Shown: positions 33,836-47,547, counted from the stretch's first letter. The stretch is 64,000 nucleotides of DNA from Epiperipatus broadwayi (GCA_028023455.1 JAQFVV010006622.1:310001-374000); one strand, 5' to 3'. The notes: generated by a model not told the origin, from the letters alone. Numbers and translations are program-made.

Positions 33836-35291
33836 ATGGCGGCGGCACAGCTAAAAAATTCAAATGTGAATGGTGCCAATATAAACTCCAACGATGGAAA
33901 CATAAATAATAGTTTAAAAACTTATGCTAATGTAACAAAAGCTACTTTTCAAAATAAAGTTATAACAACTCACTCAAACTCGATTGCAGCTAGTAGATTT
34001 CGAAGAGTAACCAACGATGATATGAATGAACTAAATCTAGTTTATGAAAACAACTCTGAGCCCCCATCGACTATTTGGTCTCAGGAAGAATTAATAACAA
34101 TAAACACAGAATTTAATAATACAATACCGAACAAGCTTTTCAACACATTTAAAAAAAATTTTTCAAACAGATCGATTGTCCTGGCTGCGACTGATAAAAA
34201 CCTAACGCTTTACAAATTCCCAAGAGAAATGTTATATGAAGCTATAACAGCAAATGGGAGTTGGGAAGCAATTTCAAGCATAGGGGAACACCCCAATTCT
34301 AGATATTTGGCATTAGAATTCTTTGAAGATTATCAAAAAAATAAATTTTTAACTCAGATCAAAACAATAGGAAATTATGCTTTAATAGTTGTAGATCCAA
34401 ACCTTAAAAACTTTATTACAGGCACTATTAAAAATACTTATTTTGGCTATAATATAAATGACTTTCAAAATATGATGAAAGCGTTTGGCAAAGTATTATA
34501 TTTAAAACCTATTTTACTTACTGATACACCTATTCCAGTGTGCAGTAATAGTTTTACTTTTAAAATGAAACTCAATGAAGCAATAGCACCAGAGAATATC
34601 CCCACACAAGTCATAGACCAAGAAGCAATTCTAAATATATATATATATAAGGGGCCTAGGACCACAATGCTTCATCTGTGGAGAGCGGGGTCACATTGCA
34701 GCAAACTGTAGCAAAAAGAAAAAACAAAAAAATAACACAGACAAAAGCAAACCCCAATTAACTACAAACAACAATCAAGTGATCCAAACATCTATTCAAG
34801 AAAAAATGGAAACACAAGAGAGCATAAAAAACCAACAATTAGAGGAACTAAACAACAAAAACATAACTGGAGATGATCACATTTTGGATTTAACTGTTAA
34901 AACAAAAATAAATGATAGAGAACTGAATCAAGAAAGACAACAAAATTATACAATGGAATCGATAGAAAACACCAATGAAATAGATAGCAATAGAAATGAG
35001 GAAACAGCACAAACACAGCACATACAAAGAACAAGAATTATAAATAAAACATCTGAAGCTATTATGGACTTAACTACACCATGCCTTCCACAAATACCAA
35101 AAAATACCACACCTCCAAATAGAAAACCAGGCCGGCCACCAAAAAAGAATAGGACAGCCAAGAGAGTTAAAACTGAAGAAGATGATAGTGACACAATACA
35201 AGATAATCAATCAAATAACTCAATAGATGAAGAAACAGAACAAAATTATGAAGACACTATAGAACAAATTTTTACTCAATTCAAAACCTGA
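33836..35291 (+). pseudogene. LINE A ORF1 (RNA-binding protein; one frameshift)
   Basis: The start chosen is ATG at 33,836 in AAACATGGC, a good initiation context; an upstream in-frame ATG at 33,809 is also possible. The first about 270 residues end at the (AT)n run near 34,635-34,649, where the frame shifts by one; the second frame runs to the stop at 35,291. Right after the shift lies a CCHC zinc knuckle, CFICGERGHIAANC (C-x2-C-x4-H-x4-C), as in L1/Tx1 ORF1 and gag proteins. The C-terminal part is acidic and Gln/Asn-rich but contains an AT-hook-like NRKPGRPPKKNR near 35,118-35,153. Its likely role is binding the element's RNA. Total about 485 residues if the frame were continuous. Confidence 0.8.
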
Positions 35292-35321
35292 AAATAAATG
35301 TAACCACCAAACACCAATTTA

Positions 35322-38300
35322 ATGAAGTTAAAAATTGGCGGATTGAATGTTAGGGGTTTAAACTCGACCCAAAAAATTACAAAACTTAAACAATGGTTTT
35401 CACTTACACAACCGCATATACTCGGATTAATGGAGACAAAAATCTATGCTGGCTCACAAATTGATCCAGCAAAATATTTAACCAAAGAAGGCTTCTGTGC
35501 CTGTTCCAGAGACTCTTCATCACCTTCTGCAGGCACAGGCATGCTTATTTCAACAAACTGCCCTTTCACAGCTTTCAAAATTATATTCATAGATGCTAAC
35601 TTACTAATTACAACTTTTCAACATAAAACTATAAACCTCAATATAATTTTGGTTTACCTGCCTATTCAAGATAGCCGAATTAACACTATAATAATGAACA
35701 TAAACTCCATACTTGCAAGTACAGCAAACCCAACAATATTGATTGGTGATTGCAACATGTCGTATCAGAAATTCATAGAAAAATGGCTTCACCGAATATC
35801 CATACCACTGATGAGTGGTGAAGGCTTCCTACCAATGAATACAATATCTTTTCACAATGGTCGTCATTCATCACTCATCGATCTATGCTTCTACTCCCCG
35901 ATGCTGCACCACCAGATAGCAATAAAATTAACCCCCACAGCTTTATCAGACCATTCAGCACAAATAGTATCACTAAACCTCACACAAATGCAGACATCAC
36001 TTCTCCCACTAACAAGAACAATCAGAGTACTACTTCCAACAACCACACCAGAATTTGTTTTCTCAGAAACATACATAATGCTAAACAAAATAAAAGATAT
36101 GAATCTCAACCCCATACAACAATATCTGGCATACATAAACATTCTATCATTCAATATCTCACATGTGACAAAAAATCAACCACCACCATCCAAATTGTTG
36201 ACACTTGCAAATGAAATTCATAAACGAATAACCATGATTACGCCATCACATCAAACACAGCAGTATATACATGGTCTAACAAGGACATACAACAAAACAT
36301 GTGAAACACTAAAAGAATATTTGAGAATCAAAAAAAGCAAAATATGCATAACCCAACCACATACATGGACCAGAGATTACATTAAATGGGCACTGGGAAA
36401 CCCACCAATCATCAAAGTTCCAATGGCAATAGAAACAAAAGATGGCACATATACAGGACACAATATGATCCTTCCTATTTTTGAGCATTTTAAAACCAAA
36501 CTCCAATCTAAAACACCACTTAAATTACACTCCAAGCTATTTGGACAAGCAGAAACACAAAAACCTTTCATAACAAATGACTTCCTGACAAAACTAAATA
36601 CAATACCAAATGCATGCCATCCAGGAAGTCCTGGAATACCATTATTCATACTAAAACACCTAAGTAAATACACAGCACAATATCTGTGCAACCTAGCAAA
36701 CCACCTATCTCAAGAAATTCAGGATGTGGAGGGAGTTCATCCCATTGCAATAGTGCCATTCAACAAAAAAGCTAAAACTACCCCATCCCTCACAGAACTC
36801 AGACCAATTTCCATGGAATCTTTGCCAATAAAAATTCTTGAAAAAATAATAAAAGAAACAATAGAACCACATATAATGCCACTGATATCAGAAGTTCAAT
36901 TTGCCAAAAGGAACTCCTCCACAATTCAAGCAGCAGCATTATTCAAAGCAATCCTGGATTCAACAAGACAGAAAAAAAATATAGTCCAATAGCAGTTCAA
37001 CTAGATATCGAGGGAGCTTTCGATGGAGTAGACATTTCCATATTGCTAGACATGCTTGGAAATACATCTATCCCCAAGACACATCTGTACATCATTGCAA
37101 ATCTACTTCTCAACAGAGAAATACACATAACATTAAATGGAAAAAATTCTCCATCATTTGTTCCCACCCAATCCATATCCCAAGGCTCTCCTCTCAGTTC
37201 ACTGTTATTTATTCTATATATTAATCCTTTAATAGAAAAAATCCAAAAAACATTTACCGGCATTCAAGTACCCGGCACTACACAATATATAGCTTGCTTG
37301 GCTTATATGGACGACATCACTGTTTTTCTCAATTCAAAAAAACAATTACCACAATTACAAAAAATTCTTAAAGAATATACGCAACAATACAAATTGAAGT
37401 TTAATCCAGAAAAGACTACTGCTTGGTCTATGTTTACCGGAAAACCATGCACGTCCATTTACAAAGCAAAACCAACATGTTTTTTAGGATTCCCGTTTCA
37501 TCTGGGAATAACTGGAATGAGGTGTTTAATCCAAAATAGATTAAAAGAAGAAGCACAACACATTGCCACCTCCCTATCAAAAACATATCTCTCTATATAT
37601 TCTAAGGTCCAGCTAATAAATCAACTTATAATGACAAAAATAACATATTATTTACCAATAATAAAATTCTCAAAAGCTTTCAAAGCAAAGATTAAAACCA
37701 TCTGTAACCAACTTCTATGGTCAAGAAAAGTGGTTGCAATATCAACAAAAAGACTAAATCAACCCCTTATTAAAAATGGTCTAGGTTTGCACAATATTGA
37801 CATTTTTTATACACAAAAATTAAGTAATCTAGTAATTTCCATTATGAATCAATTTCCAAAACTTAAATGCTTAATTCAAATTACTCCAACTGACAAACCA
37901 CCCCCAACAGGTCTATATATATCATCAATCATCCATCAATATAAAACAACTTTTAACAGAACAGAGCAATATACACACAAATATTCATATTGGAACATTC
38001 ACGAACAAATTCAACAGGAAAGAGACCTAAACAACGATAACACAATACTCGGAATAAACAACAGAAAATTACTACATGAATACAAAAAGTGGTCACTAGA
38101 ACCCAAATTTTTTGATTTCATTCTAAAAGTAAATCTCATCGCAATGCCAACAACATACTTCTTACACCATAAGAGGATGTATGTTTCAATAGACCCTTTT
38201 TGTGGACTATGCCACAAGGCTGAAGAGACCCTACAACACCTATTGTATCAATGTACTGCATTACACAATGTAAGAACAATGATGGGTGCAATATACCACC

Positions 38301-38554
38301 AACAAAACATGACCATTTGTCAAATAATTAAGGTTTTTCAAGGCAGATCAATACCCAGCATTAGGGCAGCAACCTTTGTACTATATGCTTTTTGGTGTAC
38401 CAGGTGTACCTATCTAATGGGCAACAACCCCAGAAGGCATCCATCCACCTTCTACAACAAACTAAACCAAATACGGAATAGAGACAAGACAATAGCAAAT
38501 CCCCATATTTATGCAGCTACATGGTCTCTTATCAAACAACAATCAATGCTATAA
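35322..38554 (+). pseudogene. LINE A ORF2 (endonuclease-reverse transcriptase; one frameshift)
   Basis: Starts 30 bp after the ORF1 stop. The N-terminal endonuclease shows LKIGGLNVRGLN, LMETKIYAG, ILIGDCNM, SLIDLCFYSP and ALSDHSAQIV, the catalytic blocks of APE-type nucleases. The reverse transcriptase follows: LRPISMESLPIKILEKII, then a one-base frameshift in the 8-A run at 36,972-36,979, then VQLDIEGAFDGVD (motif A), SISQGSPLSSLLFILYIN (motif B), LAYMDDITVFL (motif C) and CFLGFPFHLG. The C-terminus has CGLCHKAEETLQHLLYQC, a zinc-finger-like cluster, and IRAATFVLYAFWCTRC. Total about 1,077 residues across both frames. The YMDD motif is intact. Confidence 0.88.
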
Positions 38555-38802
38555 GTGCCAAAAATTCAAGAACACTGAAAATTCAATAACAATAAATATG
38601 GAAATAAAAAACATTTTTTCCCTCTCTCTACAATAAATAATTTTTATGTAAAAATTAGATAACTTTTTATTGAAAACATGTAACCGAAGACTATAAAAAT
38701 GCTTGTATATAAAACCAATGGAAAAGTCACTGTAAAAAATCAATGTAAAAAATTAAAAAACTCTGTATTTCTTTGATTAATAAACTTCCTTTTTTTGAAT
38801 AC
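38555..38802 (+). other. LINE A 3'UTR
   Basis: Non-coding, AT-rich, between the ORF2 stop and the ATC/AAT array. No polyadenylation signal stands out beyond AATAAA at about 38,780. Confidence 0.6.
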
Positions 38803-39254
<452 letters not shown>

Positions 39255-39436
39255 TCAATTCTTTATTTATTTAATGTACATATCAACAGCATTTAGCCAA
39301 TTATAGATTGCACAGTAATACAAATCTAAATAAGCATTAAAAAAATAATAATAATAATAATAAAATAAATAATACCAATAAAATAGAAAATCAATAAAAT
39401 GCACAAATAAATAAAAAGGCAATATATCAAATGAAA

Positions 39437-42188
39437 TTAAGGATAATATTTTTTTATGAGGACTTTAGTGAATTGTTTAAAATCCAAATTAAAAACATCA
39501 TCATTACCAAAATCTTTGTTATAAGTTCTAGGTAAACGAAATAAAGGGGAAAATCTTAATACATCAGATTTACAATTTTTCAGTTCAAAAACATTATGAG
39601 TACGAGTATTATAATTTTTTTTTTAATACCTAAGTTAGAAAGCAAATTAGATACAGAAATATTCTGGGAGATGAATTTATGAAGAAGCTTGAGATCTCTT
39701 GTTTTTCGTCTCAGTAGTAAATCAATATAGTGTTCATTACTTAAACTATTTAATTTTGCAAATTTGTCAAAAACAGACTGAATTCTTATGATATCTGTCC
39801 TGTTATGAGGATTCCATATAATTGAACCATACTCCAAGATGGGAAGAACTAAGGATATAAAAAGTTTAATCTTTGTAAATTTATTAAATGCTTTTCCATA
39901 TCTGTAAATAGCTCCTACAATTTTAAGAGATTTATTCACCATAAAATTAATGTGATTATGAAAAGATCCATTATTGGAAAATATTATTCCTAGATCTCTT
40001 TGATGATCATTTGTTATAATTTTAGAGTCCCCAATATAATAGGAAAACCTTAAGACTTCAGATTTTCTAGAGTAAGAGACAATGGAGCACTTATCCATAT
40101 TTATATCTATATAATTATATTCACACCAATTCAAGAAATTATCTATATCACTTTGAAGTAAAAAACAGTCATTAATAGAATAAATATGCCTAAAAATTTT
40201 GCAATCATCTGCATAACATAGAAGATGTGAAAATTTAATGCATGTTTTTAGGTCATCAATGTATACATTAAATAATAAAGGTGCAAGAACACTGCCTTGA
40301 GGCACCCCAGTGAAGCAATAATAAGGTAATGACAATTTACCATTAAACCTCACACAAGACATTCTATCCCTAAGAAAAGAGTCAAACCAATTAATTAATA
40401 ATTTAGAAAAACCTAACCTACAAAGCTTCTGAAGAAGAATTTTATGATTAACTCTATCAAAAGCCTTGGACATATCAAAATAAACAACATCTAACCTAGA
40501 TTGATTCTCAATTAAATTTGAAATGTGATCAAAAATAGTTAGCAAATTTGTTTCAATGGACCTATTAGGCAAAAATCCATGCTGCTCTGGTGCCAAAACC
40601 TTAGAGACATCCAAGATAATTTTATTATACAAACATCTTTCAAAAATTCGAGCAACAGTGTGTAGAATTGAAATAGGCCTATAGTCACTTACCAAATCTC
40701 TAGATCCTTTCTTAAAAATAGGAACAACTTTAGCAATTTTAAGGGATGTAGGAAAAGTACCATTTGCTAAAGAGCAATTAAAAATATGCAAAAGAGGAGA
40801 AGCAATGTATTCAGCACATCCTTTATAAATGAAAGCTAGAATTTTGTCAAGGCCCACACTAGAATGTAATTTAAGCTGCCCAATAGCAAAAATAACATCA
40901 GATTCAATAAATGAATCAAATGTTATCCTTTCTTCAACTAGATCATTATTTTCAGTCAAATCAGTAAAAGAATTAGATTGTTTAAAAAGCTCTGAGAAAT
41001 AATGAGAAAAATCATCAGCAACTAGATTAGAATTATTATTCTGTAATTTTTTTTTGTAATACCTAAATCCTTAACTAGAGACCAAAATTGCAAGGGATTA
41101 TCAGAAATATGACTTTCAGTATTTTGTATAAATTTTTGAAAATCTCTACGATATATAACCTTTGACAATCTTCTATAATTAATAAAATTGTTATAATAAT
41201 TTAAGTTCTTAGTTTTCCAATATTTACGATGATGAAATGATTTCCTTTTAATAATTTCTTTAAGAGAAACTGAAAACCAGCGAGGAAAACGTTTAGTTAA
41301 AAAAATTTTCTTAGGAATGTATTTGTCAATTAGTTCATTAAATGATTGTTCAAAAAACTTCATACAGAAATCTACATCAAATGAAGAATACAAATTTTCC
41401 CAGTTAAAATTGGATAATTGTAAACAAAGACCCAAATAATTTCCTTTTCTGTAGTTTCTTTTCATAGTTTTAAAGAGACAGAGTCTATTAAATTTAATAT
41501 TAATATAAAATTCTAAGGGAGGATGATGCAAGTCAATGGAAAAAGGAAGAGAAGAAGTAGTTAAACATTCAATTGTAGGAAAATTACTGAGAATATAATC
41601 CAATGTGTGATCATTAAAATTGGTGTATGGATTAAATTGTTTTAAATTCAACAAATTGCAAAACCGAATCATTCTCAATGCTTTAGGTGAAAAAGAGACA
41701 GAATCTATGATAGTAGTACCCGAATATAAATCCGGAATATTTAAATCTCCGGTAATAATAAAATTATCATAGCCAATCAGAAAATCTTCAAGTGATGTCA
41801 AAAAATAATCAAACTCCAACAACGACAAAGTGGGTTTGAGGTAAACATTACCCAAAATAAATTTAAAATTGTGATTTAAAGTAATTTCACACCATGTAGA
41901 TTCACAAAAAGAAGAAGAAAAATAAAGTTCTTTATAAAAAACATCTTTATGAAGAGCAATCAGAGTACCACCACCTCGAGAAATATTATCCATAGATCTG
42001 TCAGTTCGCAAAATACTAAATCTATCATCAAGAAAAGAACTATCAGGAAATTGTTGATTTAGCCAAGTTTCTGTAAGTAAAATAAGATCAAAATGTTCTG
42101 TTTCAAAAAATTGCTTTATTTGAACACATTTAGTTCTCATACCTCTGACATTCATGTAAAAACAAGAAAGGCCTACCATGTTACCCAC
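39437..42188 (-). pseudogene. LINE B ORF2 (endonuclease-reverse transcriptase; two frameshifts)
   Basis: Starts at ATG 42,188 (MGNMVGLSCFYMNVRGMRTK). The endonuclease carries LILLTETWL, SRGGGTLIAL, ITGDLNIPD and LDYILSNFP. The reverse transcriptase carries VVPIFKKGSRDLVSDYRPIS, VYFDMSKAFDRVNHKILL (motif A), GVPQGSVLAPLLFNVYIDDL (motif B), LLCYADDCKIF (motif C), RDLGIIFSN and PILEYGSIIWNP. The reading frame shifts at the 9-T run 41,047-41,055 and again at the 10-T run 39,615-39,624. After the second shift the C-terminus continues (LRFSPLFRLPRTYN) to a stop at 39,437, so an uncorrected reading truncates about 50 residues. Catalytic residues are intact. Confidence 0.87.
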
Positions 42189-42584
42189 AAAGATAATGCA
42201 AACAACACAAATAAAAACAAAGAGAAAAAGAAAGAGATAAAGAAAAAATAAAAATAAAATAGATAGTAAAACAAAATAAATTCTCTTAAAACCTTAGAGA
42301 ACTGGCCAGAGATCCATAAAAAAAGAAATAGAAGCACCGCAAGGCCATAAATTAGGGGATATTATATCATTATGTTTATGTGCAGAAACAGAAATATAAA
42401 AACAAGAAGACTTAGAATTATTCATATTAACTTTATGACAAACAATACTAGTTTGTAAATTATTTTCAAGAAATACTGTAATATCTTTTGAACTTAGATC
42501 TACTGGCATATTAGAAAGAAAATATCTATTATAATTTATATTAGTATTAGAATAAACATTAGCAAAATTAGATTTATTAAATCC

Positions 42585-43022
42585 ATGAGATATATTAATA
42601 TTTTTAGTTCTTGAAAAGTCATTTTTACTAGACGATAAAGAGGAGTATCCAGAATGATTTAACCGATAGTTGCTATTTGAATGAAAGTCAAATGAATGTG
42701 GTCTATAAGCTGGAATGAATTTGGGAACATTATCTGGATAATTAAGAGTTTTATGTCTAACAGACTTAGAATAAACATTAGCAAAATTAGATTTATTAAA
42801 TCCATCAGAAATATTAATTTTTTTAGTTCTCAAAAAGTCATTTTTATTAGAAGATAAAGAGGAGTATCCAGAATGATTTATCCGATAATTACTATTTGAA
42901 TGAAAGTTAAGTGAATGTGATCTATAAGCTGGACTAAATTTGGGAGCAGTATTAGGATAATTAAGTATTTTGTGACTAATAGACTTTAGAGAAGATAAAT
43001 TAACAGCAATACCTCCATTATA
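42585..43022. repeat. 219-bp coding duplication in LINE B ORF1
   Basis: AGAATGATTT at 42,651 recurs at 42,870, 219 bp apart; two units with a third partial unit at the 5' side. Frame preserved. Confidence 0.85.
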
Positions 43023-43339
43023 TCTTTTGTCCATAAAAGAAGCCCTCTGTAAATTATGAGCTGGAATGACTTTAGGAACTGCAGCCGGATGATTTAGATC
43101 TTTTTAGATTTCACAGACTTTAAAGAAGATAAAGTAACAGGAAAACCTCTGTTATCTCTTTTCCCCATAAAAAAAAATTTTTGTGATTTAAATTTACCAT
43201 GAGAAAAAAAACCAGAATCAGAAAAGCAATCATTAATGGAATTTACCTCAAGCCAGGATGAGTTATAAAAACATCTACTTTTAAATTTGGAATGAGGCAA
43301 ATTCCTAAATACATTATTATTATTGTAATTAATTTCATC

Positions 43340-44020
43340 ACTAACTAAATTAACTTCAGGAACATAATCATCCAATTTGATATTTTCACCAAGATCTCCA
43401 GGGCAATAGGCTGAAGATGAACATACAATGCTACCATCTTCAATAGCAGAAGAATGATCCCTAGCAATGGAAGAACTAAAAATTTGATCAGGATATTTAC
43501 ATTGAGTGCCAATATCAATAGCATTAACATTTTTACCAAGATCTTCAAGGCAATTGGATGAAGATGAACATACAATGTTACCACCTTCAATAGCAGGGGA
43601 ATAATCTCCAGGAATAGAACTAAAAATTTGATCAGAATATTCAGAAGATGACAAAATGCCTTGAGTGCCAATATCATTAGTATTAACATTTTTACCAAGA
43701 TCTTCAAGGCATTTGGATGAAGATGAACATACAAAGTTACCACCTTCAATAGCAGGGGAATAATCTCCAGGAATAGAACTAAAAATTTGATCAGAATATT
43801 CAGAAGATGACAAAATGCCTTGAGTGCCAATATCATTAGTATTAACATTTTTACCAAGATCTTCAAGGCATTTGGATGAAGATGAACATACAATGTTACC
43901 ACCTTCAATAGCAGAGGAATAATCTCCAGGAATAGAACTAAAAATTTGATCAGAATATTCAGAAGATGATACCATGCATTGAGTACCAATATCATTAGTA
44001 TTAATAAGTTTATCGTTGAT
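43340..44020. repeat. 159-bp coding minisatellite in LINE B ORF1
   Basis: The landmark ATCTTCAAGG occurs at 43,541, 43,700 and 43,859, exactly 159 bp apart; a shorter, diverged unit lies at 43,381-43,520. The unit length is a multiple of three, so the frame is kept. Confidence 0.9.
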
Positions 44021-44053
44021 CACTGAAGAATTCCTACAACGATGAGACATTTC

Positions 44054-44133
<80 letters not shown>
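44054..44133. repeat. (AAT)n microsatellite at LINE B 5' end
   Basis: A pure AAT array of about 80 bp that directly abuts the ORF1 start side of LINE B. Confidence 0.92.
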
Positions 44134-44135
<2 letters not shown>

Positions 44136-44956
44136 CTTTAAATAAATTTTATGTAAATTAAAAAAAATAAATATAAAGCATTCTCCATTTCTTTCACGAA
44201 TTATTTGCATACACATTTAGTCATCATTACTATTAAAATGATTATTAATAGTAATTTAATCATAATTTAGTCATCTCTTTATTTCTAATTTATATTGCAT
44301 TCATAACATAAATGTAAACAAAAGTCAATTTTAAACGGATAAAAGTAATAGTGAAAATTGAAACACTTTATTTAAAATATAAATAGAAGTGTGTATCAAA
44401 AAAATATTATATAATCAGAAATATGCAAGGAGGTTGTAAAATATTTTTTTTAAAAATTAAGATAACTAATGAATTTTTCTTCCCTCTTATTACTTTAAGA
44501 CAAGGATTGGCTAATTCTTATAATATAGACACACATATACAAAAGCAGATGGCTTAGTGTAAGTTCATTTAGAGAGGTTTTATTACAAAGGTTAATTTTA
44601 TGCCACTAAAAATAATCAAATAATTTACTACTCAGGAGTTCGCAAATAGTTTTAATTAAATAGTGGAGTAACAGAATTGTTTATGATCTCTGGACCATGA
44701 ACTCCAGAATTTCAACACGACCACTGCACAAATATGAAGTATTAATAGTATTATTATCAACATTAATTTTAATTAAAATGGTCATACATTTTGAACATTT
44801 GCAAAAAATGCTTACAAGACCTTTTAATTTTTTAATAGGTTTAAGTTTATTTTGTACAAAAGTAAAGCTTTAAAAAAATACATTTTTATTACATATAGAA
44901 CATTATATATAATATTATAAATCGATGTCTGTATTTCTTCAAAGAAATATACAGAA
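44134..44956. other. AT-rich unassigned sequence
   Basis: No gene or repeat structure recognised. Confidence 0.45.
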
Positions 44957-45741
44957 TCTTATAATTAAATAGTAGTAAATACAGTAATCAAAAATTTTGA
45001 AAAGTACAAAAAATATAATTGGCACTTAGGAGCACTTTCGACTTGTAATCTTTGTCAACTAATACTTTGAAAGGTTAACCTTCCCATAATTCCATAATCT
45101 TAACATTTGCTGCCTGCCTATTGATTAAGTCCTGCTTGTATTTATATATTAGCATAGCTTCCTTTATTTTCCTTTTATTGTTATCTCTTTCAATTTGCAA
45201 TATTTTAACAATATTATAATTGAAATTAAAATCATATATACATGATTTATTATGGTCGTAAAAAATGGAAGCTGATACAATATAATTATCTTTGCAATAT
45301 CACTTTGTATTTTGAACCATTTTTAATAAAAGCAAGTGCTCTTATAAAAGCAGGTGCTCTTATTAAAAAGGGTTCAAAATATGAAACAAAATTGCAAAGA
45401 TAATAATAATGTATCAGCTTCCGTTTTTTTTACGACCATAATAAATCATGTATATATAATTTTAATTTCAATTATAGTAATATCAAAATATTGCAAACTA
45501 AAAACATAACAATAAATGGAAAATAAAAGAAGCTATGCTAATATATAAATATAAGTAGGACTTAATCAAAAAGGCAAACAGCAAAAGTTAAGATCATGGA
45601 GTTATGGGAAGGTTAACCTTTCAAAATATTAGTTGACAAAGACTACGAGGATAGTCAAAAGCACTGTTAAGTGATGATTATATTTTTTGTACTTTTCAAA
45701 ATTTTTGATTACTATATTTATTAATATTTAATTATAAGATC
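44957..45741. mobile_element. Palindromic PLE 3' end (inverted duplicate)
   Basis: Arms of about 390 bp (44,957-45,346 and 45,347-45,741) are reverse complements meeting near 45,345. The left arm on the minus strand encodes the PLE GIY-YIG C-terminus: SASIFYDHNKSCIYDF, VKILQIERDNNKRKIKEAML, followed by a stop; it resembles the fragment at 989-1456. The two 3' ends point outward and the 5'-truncated ends are joined inside. Near the outer ends a hammerhead-like motif is visible: the right arm has GACTA/TAGTC as stem II; the left arm has GTCGAAAGTGCTC with TTAG/CTAA able to form stem I. Confidence 0.75.
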
Positions 45742-47547
45742 CATATATATAATAAATAGGTTAACATCTTTTAAACTATATGCAAATAAATCTGGAAAAA
45801 TATCAATTCTAAACATCATATATAATGAATCCACTGCAGCTTGTATATGACATGGGAAAATTGACAAATCACTTTGCAATTCCTAATTTATGAAAAATTT
45901 AAATTATTAAATTATAATTTTTTTTAAGAATAAATATCCCACATTTTTACACACACATTCACAAAGGTTCGGGTGTATTTTTTTTAAATAATACATTAAT
46001 ATCCTTATAATTAATATAGTTTTGTTATTTTCAGTACATTTAAATTACTAAGTATTAAAAGAAAAAAATTTAGTTTTGTTTCAAACTTTATTCAAATTTC
46101 TTAAAGCTACATATATGAAAAATTAAGCAAATTATTTTAAACATTTCTTTTCAAAGTAACATGATGTTGAATTTTTTATGTATTCGGCGAAGATGCAATT
46201 TTTACAATAATTTAATAATACATTATAAAAAATATTAAATGCTCCCTAAAGCTAAAATATAATCAAAAAAACAATAAAATTAATAAAATGTAATAATTAT
46301 CAAAAAATAAAAATGTAAGTATTTTTAAATTTATTATATTTTTATTTTATTCATAACTTGCATATTTGTAGATTAGTTTTAAAATTAAAAAAAAAATAAA
46401 AGTTTTAAAAGTAATCTACATAATATGAAAAGAGTGAGCTATAATAATATCTATCTATCATTATTAGTAAATGGTTTTTTTTTTCATAAAGATGGAAATT
46501 GTTACAAACACCAGCACAATCCATGACCTACATTGTTCCACTTCCATTTTGAGAGTCATTTTTTCCTCAACAAGATTTTATTTTTGTTATAATTTCTTTC
46601 AAATATTTATTTTAATAATAATGTTGATAAAGAAAAAATCCGAATAAGATAATACCTGAATTCATCAGTTTATATAGACAGACATATATATTTAGATGTA
46701 ATAAGAGCAAAAATATATGCAAGGTTCTTATTATTTAGCATATTTTTTTTTACAAACTAATATTTTAGAATGTAACAAATATTATAAAGGTTTATTTATA
46801 ATTTTAAAAAATGCATAATAAAATTGTACATATAAAAATTCATTCATAAATTTATTGCAATTTTTTTTTTTTTTGCATTGATGTTATTTTTCAATATATT
46901 TATACATTAAATACCTTTTATTAAAATCATTATAAAATACACTATAAATCGGACTGCCATGTTTATTTTTGCTAAAATCTAAGATAATTACCCATATAAA
47001 GATATAAAACGTTCATGCATAATATGAAAGGTTTTTTGCTTAAGACTTCTGAAAATATGAGTAAAAAGAAAATTGATAATCTATGCCTATGAAATGCTCC
47101 ACGTAAAAAATAAATTAATCCAACGTAAAGACATTAAGTTTTTAAATTAAAAAAAATCAAATCATGGTCAACTACTAATTTGTTTAATTATTAATACACA
47201 ATATTACATTAGCATCATGTCAATTCGATAAATTTACTTTCTTAATAATAAAAACTGTTTCCTTTATTATTCTTTTTTCCTATTACTTTAATCTACTTAT
47301 AAATTACTTTCTTCATCAAATTCTAAAGAGAAATGTTTTCTGTATTTAATGATCATGATTTAAAAAGTAATAAAAATAAATATTTTTCATATAGAAAGAA
47401 ATAATAAATAAAGGATGCTGTTTTTTAATGAAGTAATGAATTTATTTAATATGCAAGGAAATAATAGAAAAATTTACAATAGGATATTATATGAAATAAC
47501 ACATAATAGGACTTTATAATTTGTAATAGAATATACAGATATCAATT
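45742..47547. other. AT-rich unassigned sequence
   Basis: No gene, tRNA box or repeat structure seen. Confidence 0.45.

Larger units (their letters stand above)
33604..38802 (+). mobile_element. LINE A: near full-length non-LTR retrotransposon (L1/Tx1-like)
   Basis: The element is about 5.2 kb with a 5'UTR of about 230 bp, ORF1 (33,836-35,291), ORF2 (35,322-38,554) and a 3'UTR of about 250 bp ending at an ATC/AAT array. ORF2 has an N-terminal APE-type endonuclease, a reverse transcriptase and a C-terminal Cys-His cluster, the layout of the L1 superfamily; Tx1-like is the best guess. Each ORF has one frameshift, in an AT run and an A run respectively. AAT microsatellite lies at both ends. Confidence 0.85.
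42294..44050 (-). pseudogene. LINE B ORF1 (repeat-rich; one frameshift)
   Basis: The N-terminal part (44,050-43,094) contains a 53-residue unit (159 bp) repeated about three and a half times, with variants of DIGTQGILSSSEYSDQIFSS and AIEGGNIVCSSSSKCLEDLG. After a frameshift in the T run at 43,101-43,105 the second part (to 42,294) has a 73-residue unit (219 bp) in two copies plus a partial one, with FHSNSNYRxNHSGYSSLSS and FNKSNFANVYS. The C-terminus, SCFYISVSAHKHNDIISP followed by NLWPCGASISFF, resembles the conserved end of many LINE ORF1 proteins (P-x-x-W-P-x-G). I found no zinc knuckle. Role inferred: RNA-binding partner of ORF2. Confidence 0.75.
39255..44053 (-). mobile_element. LINE B: near full-length non-LTR retrotransposon (Jockey/CR1 group)
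   Basis: The element is about 4.8 kb on the minus strand: ORF1 (44,050 to 42,294), ORF2 (42,188 to 39,437) and a short 3'UTR (39,436 to 39,255). The 5' end lies at an AAT array (44,054-44,133), with the ORF1 ATG only a few bases inside, so the 5'UTR is missing or extremely short. The reverse transcriptase motifs fit the Jockey/CR1 group; the exact clade would need a phylogeny. Disruptions are limited to frameshifts in T/A homopolymers. Confidence 0.85.

Noticed and set aside
34465-34665. Minus-strand frame opposite LINE A ORF1
   Set aside because: Shadow of the plus-strand ORF1; the same holds for other minus frames in 34.9-38.7 kb.
43345-43995. Second minus frame of 216 codons in the LINE B ORF1 repeats
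   Set aside because: It follows the 159-bp repeats in another frame because the unit is a multiple of three; the other frame contains the start and joins the conserved C-terminus.
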